This document shows, one piece after another, positions 14,401 to 14,544 of a stretch of 14,544 nt of DNA. The stretch's first letter is position 1. Each line of letters opens with the position of its first letter. The notes beneath the pieces are model-generated. The model did no database searches. It saw nothing but the letters and a program-made list of their open reading frames with translations, and was not told the origin of the DNA. The position numbers were made by a program, and so were the translations under genes. Source of the DNA: Gammaproteobacteria bacterium (lineage in GTDB: Bacteria > Pseudomonadota > Gammaproteobacteria > Xanthomonadales > Marinicellaceae); contig JAUHZH010000010.1 of NCBI GenBank assembly GCA_030426065.1, forward strand, positions 1 through 14,544, read 5' to 3'.

Positions 14401-14544
14401 GGCCCAGTGTAGTGTCCTGAACTTGGCTGGGCCATCAGCGGACTGTGAAACTGCCCTATACAAGGCGTCATCCGCAGGGAATGGCCACTTCCTTTTCAAG
14501 GATGACAACGCAGTAGAGGGCGGTTTCCCAGTTCGCCCGAAGGG
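14401..14544 (+). ncRNA. candidate structured RNA gene, 5' part (runs off window); family not recognised
   Basis: The stretch beyond the rightward promoter has no + strand coding frame but nests several strong pairings. GGCCCAG (14401-14407) pairs with CTGGGCC (14427-14433). AAACTGCCCT (14448-14457) pairs with AGGGCGGTTT (14517-14526) with one G-U. Inside that, GTCATCC (14467-14473) pairs with GGATGAC (14500-14506), and AGGGAA (14476-14481) with TTCCTT (14489-14494). Such a long interrupted hairpin resembles stable RNAs. I see no RNase P (GAGGAAAGTC), tmRNA or SRP RNA signature. A 6S-like RNA is possible only on general shape and a CCTGAAC motif. It may instead be a leader, a repeat or part of a minus-strand gene. 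Confidence 0.3.

Larger units (their letters stand above)
14365..14544 (-). other. open minus-strand frame entering from the right edge, ending before hemE
   Basis: A frame without stops runs from the window edge to a TAA at 14365-14367, 59 codons, ending ...LSEQPVKSH. It could be the 3' end of a gene upstream of hemE, but the product resembles nothing I know. It overlaps the foldable region and both promoters, so chance is at least as likely. Confidence 0.15.

Noticed and set aside
14401..14544. RNase P RNA, tmRNA, SRP RNA or tRNA at the right edge
   Set aside because: The invariant motifs of each are missing in the visible part; only an unnamed structured RNA is kept as a candidate.
1..14544. 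CRISPR array, insertion sequence or prophage
   Set aside because: No direct-repeat array, transposase, integrase or phage structural gene was seen; gene content is compact and chromosomal.

Overview
The window looks like a stretch of chromosome from a gammaproteobacterium, with the rhombosortase pair suggesting a free-living, probably marine lineage. The evidence is an E. coli-like BaeS/BaeR pair, an E. coli-like HemE and Tag, and a rhombosortase with an adjacent rhombotarget-type lipoprotein. A Marinicella-like genus is a guess from overall protein style and was not tested. I recognise no insertion sequence, phage gene, CRISPR array, tRNA or rRNA.

Left part (1-3847, + strand): the C-terminal half of a BaeS-type sensor kinase, cut by the window edge, is followed by its response regulator BaeR. 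Next comes a large secreted vanadium-haloperoxidase/PAP2-fold protein with an intact active site and a C-terminal sorting-type tail. A small Lys-rich periplasmic protein with a Spy/CpxP-like LTxxQ motif follows and ends at a clear rho-independent terminator. In E. coli, spy is a BaeSR target, so the neighbourhood hints at an envelope-stress module.

Middle part (3854-6070): a minus-strand HTH (XRE-type) regulator is divergent, across only 49 bp, from a two-gene unit. That unit encodes a lipoprotein ending in a GlyGly-CTERM-like tail (Gly-Gly, hydrophobic helix, RRR) and, through an ATGA overlap, a small rhomboid protease of the rhombosortase type. This enzyme-substrate pair is the most distinctive system in the window.

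Right-middle part (6080-12399, + strand): a tightly packed gene string holds a MATE transporter, DNA-3-methyladenine glycosylase I, a conserved secreted protein of unknown function, a GNAT acetyltransferase, a 960-residue secreted FG-GAP/VCBS-repeat protein with a duplicated C-terminal domain, and a GFA-family zinc protein. Most junctions overlap, including ATGA, TGATG and 8-bp overlaps, which suggests translational coupling.

Right part (12473-14544): a minus-strand operon hemE - Rieske [2Fe-2S] protein - GtrA-like membrane protein converges on the + strand string. Upstream of hemE are two oppositely directed extended -10 promoters forming a perfect inverted repeat. The rightward one has a GC-rich discriminator and reads into a highly foldable sequence that runs off the window. 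This may be the start of a stable RNA gene, which I could not name.
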